Assembly: GCA_035549615.1 (NCBI GenBank)
Contig: DASZQO010000157.1
Coordinates: forward strand, 1 to 17,896
DNA length: 17,896 nt
Origin: JAKAWQ01 sp035549615
Lineage (GTDB): Bacteria > Pseudomonadota > Alphaproteobacteria > Acetobacterales > Acetobacteraceae
Direction: 5' to 3'
Part shown: positions 6,923 through 14,580 of the stretch, in pieces
Position numbering within the stretch: position 1 is the stretch's first letter
Layout of the letters: every line of letters starts with the position of its first letter
The notes under the pieces: generated by a model
The model's database searches: none
What the model was told of the DNA's origin: nothing
The model's input: only the letters and a program-made list of their open reading frames with translations
Translations under genes and position numbers: made by a program

Positions 6923-8149
6923 ATGTCATCCACCGACTTCCTCACCGAGGCCACCGCCCGTGGCTTCGTAAAAGACTGCACGCCCGGTCTCGATGCGCTG
7001 CTCAGCGCCGGGCCGGTCGCCGGCTATATCGGCTTCGACTGCACCGCGCCGAGCCTCCATGTCGGCAGCCTGGTGCAGATCATGCTGCTCCGTCTCTTCC
7101 AGCGCCACGGCCATCAGCCCGTCGTGCTGATGGGCGGCGGCACCACCCGCATCGGCGATCCCTCGGGCAAGGATGAGACCCGCCAGCTCCTCACGGATGA
7201 GGAGATCGCCGCCAACATGGCGGGCATTCGCCGCGTCTTCGAACCCTTCCTCCGCTTCGGCACCGGCCCCGCCGATGCCATCACCGCCAACAACGCCGAC
7301 TGGCTCAATCCGCTCGGCTATATCCCGCTGCTGCGCGATGTCGGGCGGCACTTCACCGTCAACCGCATGCTCACCTTCGATTCGGTGCGCCTGAGGCTCG
7401 ACCGCGAGCAGCCCCTCACCTTCCTCGAATTCAATTACATGATCCTGCAGAGCTACGATTTTCGCGAGCTCTTCCGGCGCCGCAATGTACGCCTGCAGAT
7501 GGGGGGCTCCGATCAATGGGGGAATATCGTGGCCGGCATCGATCTGGTGCACCATACCGACGGTGCGCAGGTCTTCGGCCTGACGACGCCGCTCATCACC
7601 ACCGCCTCGGGCGCCAAGGTGGGAAAGACCACCGCCGGCGCCATCTGGCTCACCTCTGACCGTCTCGCGCCCTTCGATTACTGGCAGTTCTGGCGCAACA
7701 CCGAGGATGGGGATGTCGGCCGTTTCCTCCGCCTTTTCACCGATCTCCCGCTTTCGCAAATCGCCGATATCGAGCGTGGCGACATCAACGAGGCGAAGAA
7801 GATCCTCGCCACCGAAGCGACCAGCCTCGCCCATGGCGCCGAAGCCGCCGCCCGGGCGGCCGAGGCCGCCCGCCGCATTTTCGAGACCGGCGAGTCCGCC
7901 GATCTTCCCTCGGTCCCGGTCTCCCGCGCCGATCTCGCCGAGGGTCTTCCCGCCTTCCGGCTCTTCACGCTCGCCGGTCTCGCCGGAAGCAATGGCGAGG
8001 CCCGCCGCCTGATCCGCGCCGGCGGTGCCCGTATCAATGATGCGCAGGTCACCGATGAGACCCGCATCCTTACACTCACCGATCTTCAGAATGGCGCGAT
8101 CAAGCTCTCCGCCGGCCGCAAGCATCATCGCCTGGTCCGGCCGGAATAG
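6923..8149 (+). CDS. tyrS: Tyrosyl-tRNA synthetase
   Basis: This class I synthetase charges tRNA-Tyr with tyrosine in the cytoplasm. The 408-residue product has the Rossmann-fold catalytic core with the HIGH-type motif HVGS (from H46), the tyrosine-binding stretch GYIGFDCTAPSLHVG, the LMGGGTTRIGDPSG segment and the conserved MGGSDQWGNI. The KMSKS-type loop reads KVGKT (K232-T236), a normal variant of the KFGKT form found in bacterial TyrS. The C-terminal 70 or so residues form the S4-like RNA-binding domain (LAGSNGEARRLIRAGGARIND). Length and motifs are complete. No clear Shine-Dalgarno sequence precedes the ATG at 6923. The promoter must lie in the 35-bp gap or inside the start of anmK. Bacterial tyrS is often controlled by a T-box in Firmicutes, but none is present here. 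Confidence 0.97.
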   Translation: MSSTDFLTEATARGFVKDCTPGLDALLSAGPVAGYIGFDCTAPSLHVGSLVQIMLLRLFQRHGHQPVVLMGGGTTRIGDPSGKDETRQLLTDEEIAANMAGIRRVFEPFLRFGTGPADAITANNADWLNPLGYIPLLRDVGRHFTVNRMLTFDSVRLRLDREQPLTFLEFNYMILQSYDFRELFRRRNVRLQMGGSDQWGNIVAGIDLVHHTDGAQVFGLTTPLITTASGAKVGKTTAGAIWLTSDRLAPFDYWQFWRNTEDGDVGRFLRLFTDLPLSQIADIERGDINEAKKILATEATSLAHGAEAAARAAEAARRIFETGESADLPSVPVSRADLAEGLPAFRLFTLAGLAGSNGEARRLIRAGGARINDAQVTDETRILTLTDLQNGAIKLSAGRKHHRLVRPE

Positions 8150-8175
8150 GACGAAGAGACAGCGTTCCTGTCCCG

Positions 8176-8191
8176 TGTTTCACGTGAAGCG
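8176..8191. other. parS-like sequence
   Basis: The 16 bases starting at 8176 (TGTTTCACGTGAAGCG) match the bacterial chromosomal parS consensus TGTTTCACGTGAAACA at 14 of 16 positions. One half-site is perfect and the core TTCACGTGAA is fully palindromic. ParB/Spo0J binds such sites to load the partition complex. The site is between two convergent genes and overlaps the left arm of a hairpin, which offers a competing explanation for its symmetry. Functional sites usually cluster near the origin, and nothing else here marks that region. Confidence 0.3.
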
Positions 8192-8225
8192 CGATCCGAA
8201 TCAGGATGTTAACGCGCTTCGCGTG
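8181..8225. terminator. Long hairpin between convergent tyrS and fumarase genes
   Basis: CACGTGAAGCGCG (8181-8193) pairs with CGCGCTTCGCGTG (8213-8225) over 13 positions including one G-U pair. An inner ATCC/GGAT stem (8194-8197 with 8204-8207) extends it. It sits 31 bp after the tyrS stop and 13 bp after the fumarase stop. Neither strand has a T-tract, so it may act as a roadblock or RNA-protecting stem rather than a classic intrinsic terminator. Confidence 0.55.
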
Positions 8226-8238
8226 GACAGCTATCTGT

Positions 8239-9774
8239 TCATTGTGACGCGTCTTCAAGAATCCGGACCGGCATTTTCCCGATCTTCGCGCACCATGCGA
8301 GCGGCCCGCTCCGGTGCACCGAATTGCCGGTCGCGTCCACCGCCACGGTCACCGGCATATCCTTCACCTCGAACTCGTAGATCGCCTCCATCCCGAGATC
8401 CTCGAAGGCCAGCATGCGGGCCCTGGTGATCGCTTTCGCGACGAGGTAGGCCGCCCCGCCGACCGCCATCAGATAGACCACCTTGTTGTCGCGGATCGCC
8501 GCGATCGCCTCCTTCCCGCGCTCGGCCTTGCCGATCATTCCGATCAGTCCCGCGCGCTCGATCATCGCACGGGTGAATTTGTCCATGCGTGTTGCCGTCG
8601 TCGGGCCCGCCGGCCCGACCGCCTCACCGCGCACGGCAGGCACCGGCCCGACGTAATAGAGAAAACGGTTGGTGAAATCGACCGGCAGCGCCTCACCCCG
8701 TTCCATCATCTCCGCGATCCGCTTGTGCGCGGCATCGCGGCCGGTCAGGATTTTTCCATTGAGCAGCAGCCCGTCACCAGCCTTCCATTCGGAGAAATCC
8801 GCCTTGGTGATTCCATCGAGAAAAACGCGCCTTTTGTTCTGGCTCAAATCCTGGCCGATCACCGGCCAGTCCGCGAGATCGGGCGGCGGAAGCTCGGCCG
8901 GGCCCGCTCCGTCCAGCACGAAACCCACATGCCGGGTCGCGGCGCAGTTCGGAATGATCGCCACCGGCAGCAGCGCCGCATGCGACGGGTAATCGCGGAT
9001 CTTCACATCCAGCACTGTCGTCAGCCCGCCAAGCCCCTGTGCACCCACGCCGAGCGCATTCACTTTTTCGTAAAGCTCGAGCCGCAACGCCTCGATCCGG
9101 GTCTTCGCGCCGCGTGCCTTCAGCTCCTGGATATCGACCGTCTCCGTCAGCGCCTCCTTCGCAAGCACCATCGCCTTCTCGGGTGTGCCACCAATGCCGA
9201 TGCCGAGAATTCCTGGCGGGCACCAGCCCGCGCCCATTTCCGGCACCGTCCGCACCACCCAATCGGTGATCGAGTCCGAGGGCGTCAACATGGTGAAATG
9301 GGCCTTCGCCTCGCCGCCGCCACCCTTGGCCAGGAGATGCACGCGGAGCCTATCGCCCGGCACCACGCGATGGTGGATCACCGCTGGCGTATTGTCCCCG
9401 CTGTTCCGCCGCGCGCCCGCCGGGTCCAGAACGATCGATTCGCGCAAAGGGTTGTCCGCATCAAGATAGGCGCGCCGCACGCCCTCATTCACCATCTCTT
9501 CGAGACTCATGGTGGCGCCATCCCAGCGCACATCCATCCCGATCTCGAGAAAGACGGTGACGATACCGGTATCCTGACAGATCGGCCGGTGCCCGAAGGC
9601 GGCCATCCGCGCATTGATAAGAATCTGCGCGATCGCGTCCCTGGCGGCCGGCGCTTCCTCCCGCTCATAGGCAGCCGCCATCGCGCGAATGAAATCGGGG
9701 GGATGATAATAGGAGATATATTGCAGGCCGTCGGCGATGCTGCGGATCAGATCCTCCTGCCGCACCGGGCTCAT
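8239..9774 (-). CDS. fumA: Class I (iron-sulfur) fumarate hydratase
   Basis: This single-chain enzyme of 511 residues hydrates fumarate to L-malate in the TCA cycle and belongs to the oxygen-sensitive [4Fe-4S] class related to Escherichia coli FumA/FumB. The three cluster cysteines are C66 (PICQDTG), C185 (GAGWCPPGILGIGIGG) and C277 (IIPNCAATRH). KGGGGEAK (150-157) and GPAGPTTATRMD (387-398) are the usual substrate and cluster neighbourhood motifs. The start is set by GGAGG at 9784-9780, 5 nt before the ATG at 9774; in-frame codons upstream are inside poxB. The gene lies 10 bp after poxB, and the poxB stop codon abuts the Shine-Dalgarno sequence, so translation is probably coupled. L-tartrate or mesaconate hydratase activity is possible in this superfamily, but the fused two-domain chain favours fumarase. 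Confidence 0.95.
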   Translation of the reverse strand: MSPVRQEDLIRSIADGLQYISYYHPPDFIRAMAAAYEREEAPAARDAIAQILINARMAAFGHRPICQDTGIVTVFLEIGMDVRWDGATMSLEEMVNEGVRRAYLDADNPLRESIVLDPAGARRNSGDNTPAVIHHRVVPGDRLRVHLLAKGGGGEAKAHFTMLTPSDSITDWVVRTVPEMGAGWCPPGILGIGIGGTPEKAMVLAKEALTETVDIQELKARGAKTRIEALRLELYEKVNALGVGAQGLGGLTTVLDVKIRDYPSHAALLPVAIIPNCAATRHVGFVLDGAGPAELPPPDLADWPVIGQDLSQNKRRVFLDGITKADFSEWKAGDGLLLNGKILTGRDAAHKRIAEMMERGEALPVDFTNRFLYYVGPVPAVRGEAVGPAGPTTATRMDKFTRAMIERAGLIGMIGKAERGKEAIAAIRDNKVVYLMAVGGAAYLVAKAITRARMLAFEDLGMEAIYEFEVKDMPVTVAVDATGNSVHRSGPLAWCAKIGKMPVRILEDASQ

Positions 9775-9784
9775 CGATGCCTCC

Positions 9785-11512
9785 TCAAATCCTGAGATTC
9801 GTCCGCGCCAGCTCCACCACTTCCTCACCGCGCCCGCTGATGATCGCCCGCAGCATGAAGAGCGAGAATCCCTTGGCCTGCTCGAGCTGGATCTTCGGCG
9901 GCATCACCAGCTCCTGCTTCGCCGTCAGCACATCCACGAGCGCCGGCCCCTGATGCGCGAGAGCCTGGCGCAAGGCTCCTTCGAGCGCAGCGGGCGCCTC
10001 GACGCGGATGCCGAGCACGCCCACCGCATTCGCCATCGCCGCGAAGTCCGGATTCTTGAGATCTGTTCCTGTATCGAGATAGCCGGCGGCTTTCATCTCC
10101 ATCGCGACAAAGCCGAGCACGCCATTGTTGAAGACGACCACCTTCACCGGCAGCCCGAGCTGCACGAGCGAAAGAAAATCCCCCATCATCATGGTGAATC
10201 CACCATCGCCCGAAAGCGAGACCACCTGACGGCCGGGGAAGGCCGCCTGCGCCCCCATCGCCTGAGAGAACGCATTCGCCATGGAACCGTGATTGAACGA
10301 GCCGAGCAGCCGCCTCTTGCCGTTCATGGCGAGATACCGTGCCGCCCAGACGGTCGGCGTGCCGACATCGGCGGTGAAGATCGCATCCTCGGCGGCGAGC
10401 TCGCTCACCAGCCGCGCGACATATTGCGGATGGATGCGCGGATCGCCCGGGCGCGGCCGCGCCAGCTCGTCGAGACCCGCCCGCGCCCCCGCATAATGCT
10501 TGCGCGCCGCTTCGAGAAAACGGCGGTCCCTGCCGGACTTGAGACGTGGCAGAAGCACCTTGATGGTTGCCTTCACATCGCCAATCAGCCCGAGATCGCA
10601 ATGTGTTCGCCGCCCCAGAGCCTCGGGCCGGAGATCGATCTGCGCCACCTTCGCACTCTCGGGATAGAAATTCCGGTAGGGAAAGTCCGTCCCGAGCATC
10701 AGCAGCGTGTCGCAGGAGCCCATGGCGTGGTAGCCGGAGCTGAACCCGATCAGCCCAGTCATTCCCACATCGAATTCATTCGCCCACTCTACATGCTCCT
10801 TGCCGCGCAGCGCATGCACAACCGGGGCAGCGAGCGCATCGGCGAGCGCCACCACCTCGTCATGCGCGCCTTCGCAGCCGCTGCCGCAGAGGATCGTGAC
10901 CGCGCCGGAACTGTTGAGAAGCTCCGCCAGCCGGTCGAGCTCATGCTCCGCCGGCACCACCGAGGCGGGCGCGGTCTCGATCCAGCGCGGCGCCGCGCCA
11001 TCCGGCGCGGGCCTCAGCGCGACATCGCCCGGCAGCACGATCACCGCCACGCCCTTGCGGTGAATGGCGCTCAGCATCGCTGTGCGCAGCACGTTCGGCA
11101 TCTGTTCTGGATTCGAGACAAGCTCCACGTAATGGCTGCATTCACGGAACAAGGAGGTCGGGTGCGTCTCCTGAAAATAGGAGAGGCCGATCTCCGAGGA
11201 AGGGATATGCGCCGCGATCGCGAGCACCGGCTGATGGCTCCGATGGCAATCGAAAAGACCGTTGATCAGATGGAGATTGCCCGGCCCGCAGCTTCCGGCG
11301 CAGACCGCGAGCCTTCCGGTCACCGCCGCCTCGGCGCCCGCGGCGAAGGCAGCCGCCTCCTCATGGCGCACATGCATCCAGGCGATCTTGCCGAGCCTGC
11401 GCAAACTGTCATTGAGCCCGTTGAGGCTGTCACCCGTCACGCCCCAGATGCGCTGGATGCCGGCATTCGCCAGGGTCGCCGCAACGAGATCGGCAATCGT
11501 CATCGTGGCCAT
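9785..11512 (-). CDS. poxB: Pyruvate dehydrogenase (quinone), pyruvate oxidase
   Basis: PoxB decarboxylates pyruvate to acetate and CO2 using thiamine diphosphate and FAD and passes electrons to ubiquinone at the inner membrane. The 575-residue chain is recalled as very close to Escherichia coli PoxB (572) along its length: RIWGVTGDSLNGL (21-33), catalytic glutamate E51 in RHEE, CAGSCGPGNLHLINGLFDCH (71-90), GMTGLIGFSSG in the FAD domain and SFNHGSMANA. The thiamine diphosphate motif is GDGGF (435-439) with NN at 462-463. The C-terminal lipid-binding helix (AKGFSLFMLRAIISGRG) is intact, so membrane activation should be preserved. GGGAGAG lies 7 nt before the ATG at 11512. It is the first gene of a two-gene unit with the fumarase. 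Acetolactate synthase or glyoxylate carboligase is ruled out by the PoxB-specific C-terminus. Confidence 0.97.
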   Translation of the reverse strand: MATMTIADLVAATLANAGIQRIWGVTGDSLNGLNDSLRRLGKIAWMHVRHEEAAAFAAGAEAAVTGRLAVCAGSCGPGNLHLINGLFDCHRSHQPVLAIAAHIPSSEIGLSYFQETHPTSLFRECSHYVELVSNPEQMPNVLRTAMLSAIHRKGVAVIVLPGDVALRPAPDGAAPRWIETAPASVVPAEHELDRLAELLNSSGAVTILCGSGCEGAHDEVVALADALAAPVVHALRGKEHVEWANEFDVGMTGLIGFSSGYHAMGSCDTLLMLGTDFPYRNFYPESAKVAQIDLRPEALGRRTHCDLGLIGDVKATIKVLLPRLKSGRDRRFLEAARKHYAGARAGLDELARPRPGDPRIHPQYVARLVSELAAEDAIFTADVGTPTVWAARYLAMNGKRRLLGSFNHGSMANAFSQAMGAQAAFPGRQVVSLSGDGGFTMMMGDFLSLVQLGLPVKVVVFNNGVLGFVAMEMKAAGYLDTGTDLKNPDFAAMANAVGVLGIRVEAPAALEGALRQALAHQGPALVDVLTAKQELVMPPKIQLEQAKGFSLFMLRAIISGRGEEVVELARTNLRI

Positions 11513-11625
11513 GGCAAGCTCTCCCGCGCCTGTTCTTGCCCTTTATGCCGGAGATTTCCAACCGCACCAAGCGACCATGGGCCCATGTCCACGGGCTGAG
11601 ATCATAACGGCGAGGCCGCCGCCAC

Positions 11626-12402
11626 TCAGCCCGGCACGCCCCAGCGTTTTGCGAGCTTCGCCAGCGTGCCGTCCGCCCGCATCGAAGCAAGCACATCGTT
11701 CACCGCGGCCAGCAGTACCTGCTCGCTCTTCGCGAAACCGATGCCGAGCGGCTGTGGATCGTCTGGCACCTGGGCGGCGATCCTGAGCCCGGGCCTCTGG
11801 CGGGCGAGATAGGCGGCGACCGGCGCCACCTTCATCACCGCGGTGATGCGCCCCGCCTCGAGATCAATCATTGCATCATCGATCCGGTCGAAGGGATAGA
11901 CCTTCACGGAGCCGATCTCTCCCTTCTTCTGCATGATGATCGCCACATCCTCATCCGTGGTCGCCGCCTGCACGCCGACCGTCGCATTTTTCATCCGGGC
12001 AAGGTCAGTGATGCCCGGCGTCTTCACGCTGTTCACGATGAGGCTCAGCGTTGTTGTCATGTATGGTACTGACCAGGCGAGCATCCGTTCCCGCGCCTTC
12101 GTAATGGTGATTCCGCCGACGATACAGTCATAGCGGTGCGCCTGCATCTCCTGCAGGATCGTCTCCCAGTGCGTGCTGACATAGTGCGGCGCAAGTCCGA
12201 GCCGTTCGGCGATCTCATCCATCAGATCGACTTCGTACCCGACTTGCCTGCCGTTCTCGATGAATTCGAACGGCGGATTGACGAAATAGGTGCCGATCCG
12301 GAGCACGCCGGGCGAAAGCGTGGGCGGCGGCGCGGCCGCCCGCACCGCGCGCGCGGCAAGCAGCGCGAAGCCTGTTGCGATGAGTGTTCGCCTTCGCTGC
12401 AT
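11626..12402 (-). CDS. Periplasmic solute-binding protein, family 3 (amino-acid ABC transporter type)
   Basis: The 258-residue product has an N-terminal signal peptide (twin-arginine-like MQRRR start, hydrophobic core, likely cleavage after A22 in AVRA) and the bilobal solute-binding protein family 3 fold. Visible marks are LRIGTYFVNPPFEF, then GYEVDLMDEIAERLG (lobe 1 signature), YDCIVGGITITKARE, MKNATVGVQAAT and the C-terminal VLASMRADGTLAKLAKRWG. Such proteins capture amino acids or related small acids for an ABC importer. AAGGAA lies 8 nt before the ATG at 12402. No permease or ATPase gene flanks it, so it is an orphan binding protein here. It sits between FUSC (108 bp gap) and poxB (113 bp gap). 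The ligand cannot be inferred. A periplasmic cyclohexadienyl dehydratase-like enzyme of the same fold is a remote alternative. Confidence 0.9.
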   Translation of the reverse strand: MQRRRTLIATGFALLAARAVRAAAPPPTLSPGVLRIGTYFVNPPFEFIENGRQVGYEVDLMDEIAERLGLAPHYVSTHWETILQEMQAHRYDCIVGGITITKARERMLAWSVPYMTTTLSLIVNSVKTPGITDLARMKNATVGVQAATTDEDVAIIMQKKGEIGSVKVYPFDRIDDAMIDLEAGRITAVMKVAPVAAYLARQRPGLRIAAQVPDDPQPLGIGFAKSEQVLLAAVNDVLASMRADGTLAKLAKRWGVPG

Positions 12403-12510
12403 TCTGGCCGTTCCTTTCCAGGAAGTGTCACGAACCTTCGACCAAGCCCAATGCGATGGACAAAAAGAAGCCCCCTCTTTCCGATCCTTTATCGAAGCAC
12501 ATGGCCCTTT

Positions 12511-14580
12511 CTAACCCCGGTGATTTGCGAGCCGATCAAGGGCGGTGCGGAGCAGGGTGACCTCTGATACCATGCGGCTGAGCTCGTAGCCAAGAAATCC
12601 AGAAGGCAGCGCACCGGCGCAGAGAGCGGGAAAACCGCCTCCATCGCCTGCGAGATTCCGAAGCGTGGCAACCAGCGCCTTGCGGAATCCTTCCATTGCC
12701 GGCGCAGCGCTGGCGGGGACAGCGGTCGCCACCGCATTGAGGCTGATGAAGAGACGCTGCAAGGCGGAAGCGGCGAGCGCCGAGGCGGCCATCATTTCCG
12801 CATCGCCGCCGATCTCGCTCGCGGAGCGCTGGACCGCGGCCTGGAGATTGGTGGTATCGCGCCCGGCCAGGCGATGCGCCTCCACGTAGGAGGCCTGGTC
12901 CGATTTCGCCAGGACCCGATCGGTATAGACCGCCATCGACGCGATGCTTGATTTCAAGAGAAATGGCAAGGTCTTGCGCTCGAAGCTCGGCCAGAGGAGA
13001 TGGCCGCCGACGATCGCCAGCACCGCGCCGATGGAGGTTCCGGCGAGCCGCATCAGCGCAACATTCCTTGCCACGCCCGGCGAGAGAAAATGCTCGAAGG
13101 GAATGAGGCCGGCGGAGAGGAAGAAGATCGCCAGGCTGTAATTGAACGGCAGGACCAGCATCATGCAGAAAAAGAAGATAAAGACGGCTGCAAGCTCCGC
13201 CTGCGGGCCCGCAAGGAACGGCATGAGCGCCGCGCTCACGAGAATTCCTGCCCCCGTGCCGAAGATACGCTGCACCGTGCGCGCGAGCGTGGCCCCGGCA
13301 TAGGGTTTCAGCACGACCGTCACCGTGAGCGGAATCCAGTATCCAAAAGGCGATGGAAAGAACCAGAAGATGATGACGGCGATGGCGGCGACGATGCCGA
13401 ACCTGAGCGCGTGCCGCGCCACGACCGATTCGGGATCGAGGCACTGGGTGAGCGGCGCGAGCCATGCGGAGAGCCCGTGTGTCTCGGAAGGTGATGGCGG
13501 GACGGGCACGGGCTCCGGCATCTCATCGCCAAGTGTGATCCGGATCGCATGTGCGAGCGCGATGGCCATCCCCTCATGCGTCTGCCGGGCGATGTCCGCG
13601 GTCTCTTCCCCATGCGCTGTCATGGGTTCGAGCCTGGCCAGCGCGACGCGCAGCGTCTGCGCGTTCACGCGAGCCGCGAGCGCATCCGCCACCTGCCGGG
13701 CGGTATCGGCGAAGAACGCCAGGGATGAGGGCGGAGCGGAGGCAAGGCCGGCCCCTTCGCGCAGCAAGGCCGCGCGCGCGAAGAGCCGCTCGGCGATCTC
13801 GATCAGCACCAGAAGGCGCTGGGCGACGAGGCTCCAGCCATGCTGGCCGCGGCGCAGCGCGCCCGCGATGCGGCGGGCCTCGGCGATCGCTGCGCGCACA
13901 TTCGTCTCCGATGAGACGAGGGCGCGCGGGTCATCCTCCCGCCCCGCCGCAACCCTGTCGAGATAGGAGGCGAGAACGCGGAAGCAGGCTTCGGTCTGGC
14001 GCTTGAGCGGCGCATAGGGACCGGCGATCCGGAAGAGCACGGTGGAGAGCAGGGTGATGGCGCCGCCGAGCGTGAAGAGTGCGCCAAGCCGCGCGGCTGA
14101 AGCGAGCGAATGATCGTGAACGGGCAGGCCGAGCTCGACATAGGCCCAGGCGACCGGCAGCCCCATCGTTGCGAAAGCATTGCCATAGACGCCGATGAGC
14201 CCGGCGAGCGCGCCCCAGAAGATCATGAGGATGACGGCGAGGACGAGGGCGGCGCCGGCGAGAACGCCGCTGGCGAGCGCGAGCCCGCCGAGGACGGAGC
14301 CCACCACCAGCCGCAGAGTCTGACGGCGGTCACCGTCATCCGTCGAATCCCCGATGGCCACGAGATAGGCGCCGATCCCGGCCCAGCTCAGCGCCGGCAG
14401 CGCGAGAAGGTGCGCGAGCTCAAGGGGAATGATGAGCCCGATCATGGTGCGGATCGCGAGACGCCAGGCGAGCCGCTGCGGATCGAAGACGAAAAGATCG
14501 GCGAACAGCAGGCGCGCGCGCCGCGGCCAGCCGAAATCGGGCGTGATTTCGGGTGCCGAGGACGGATCAGGGCGCGGCAT
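12511..14580 (-). CDS. FUSC-family inner-membrane protein (aromatic acid exporter type)
   Basis: The 689-residue product has the two-bundle layout of the FUSC/YccS/AaeB group. One set of helices lies at about residues 42-185, a long soluble helical region at about 190-385, and a second set at about 390-530 followed by a cytoplasmic tail. The family signature is clear in the second bundle: YWIPLTVTVVLKPYAGATL (414-432) followed by RIFGTGAG. Known members include p-hydroxybenzoate efflux components and fusaric acid resistance proteins, so export of a toxic organic acid is the best guess. The ATG at 14580 overlaps the end of the molybdenum-hydroxylase gene by 14 nt, which implies coupled translation; the in-frame start further upstream would lie deeper inside that gene. 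No membrane fusion (HlyD-like) partner gene is in the window. Confidence 0.88.
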   Translation of the reverse strand: MPRPDPSSAPEITPDFGWPRRARLLFADLFVFDPQRLAWRLAIRTMIGLIIPLELAHLLALPALSWAGIGAYLVAIGDSTDDGDRRQTLRLVVGSVLGGLALASGVLAGAALVLAVILMIFWGALAGLIGVYGNAFATMGLPVAWAYVELGLPVHDHSLASAARLGALFTLGGAITLLSTVLFRIAGPYAPLKRQTEACFRVLASYLDRVAAGREDDPRALVSSETNVRAAIAEARRIAGALRRGQHGWSLVAQRLLVLIEIAERLFARAALLREGAGLASAPPSSLAFFADTARQVADALAARVNAQTLRVALARLEPMTAHGEETADIARQTHEGMAIALAHAIRITLGDEMPEPVPVPPSPSETHGLSAWLAPLTQCLDPESVVARHALRFGIVAAIAVIIFWFFPSPFGYWIPLTVTVVLKPYAGATLARTVQRIFGTGAGILVSAALMPFLAGPQAELAAVFIFFFCMMLVLPFNYSLAIFFLSAGLIPFEHFLSPGVARNVALMRLAGTSIGAVLAIVGGHLLWPSFERKTLPFLLKSSIASMAVYTDRVLAKSDQASYVEAHRLAGRDTTNLQAAVQRSASEIGGDAEMMAASALAASALQRLFISLNAVATAVPASAAPAMEGFRKALVATLRNLAGDGGGFPALCAGALPSGFLGYELSRMVSEVTLLRTALDRLANHRG

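Noticed and set aside
7616..7630. KVGKT in place of KMSKS in TyrS
   Set aside because: Bacterial tyrosyl-tRNA synthetases normally carry a KxGKT form, so this is ordinary variation.
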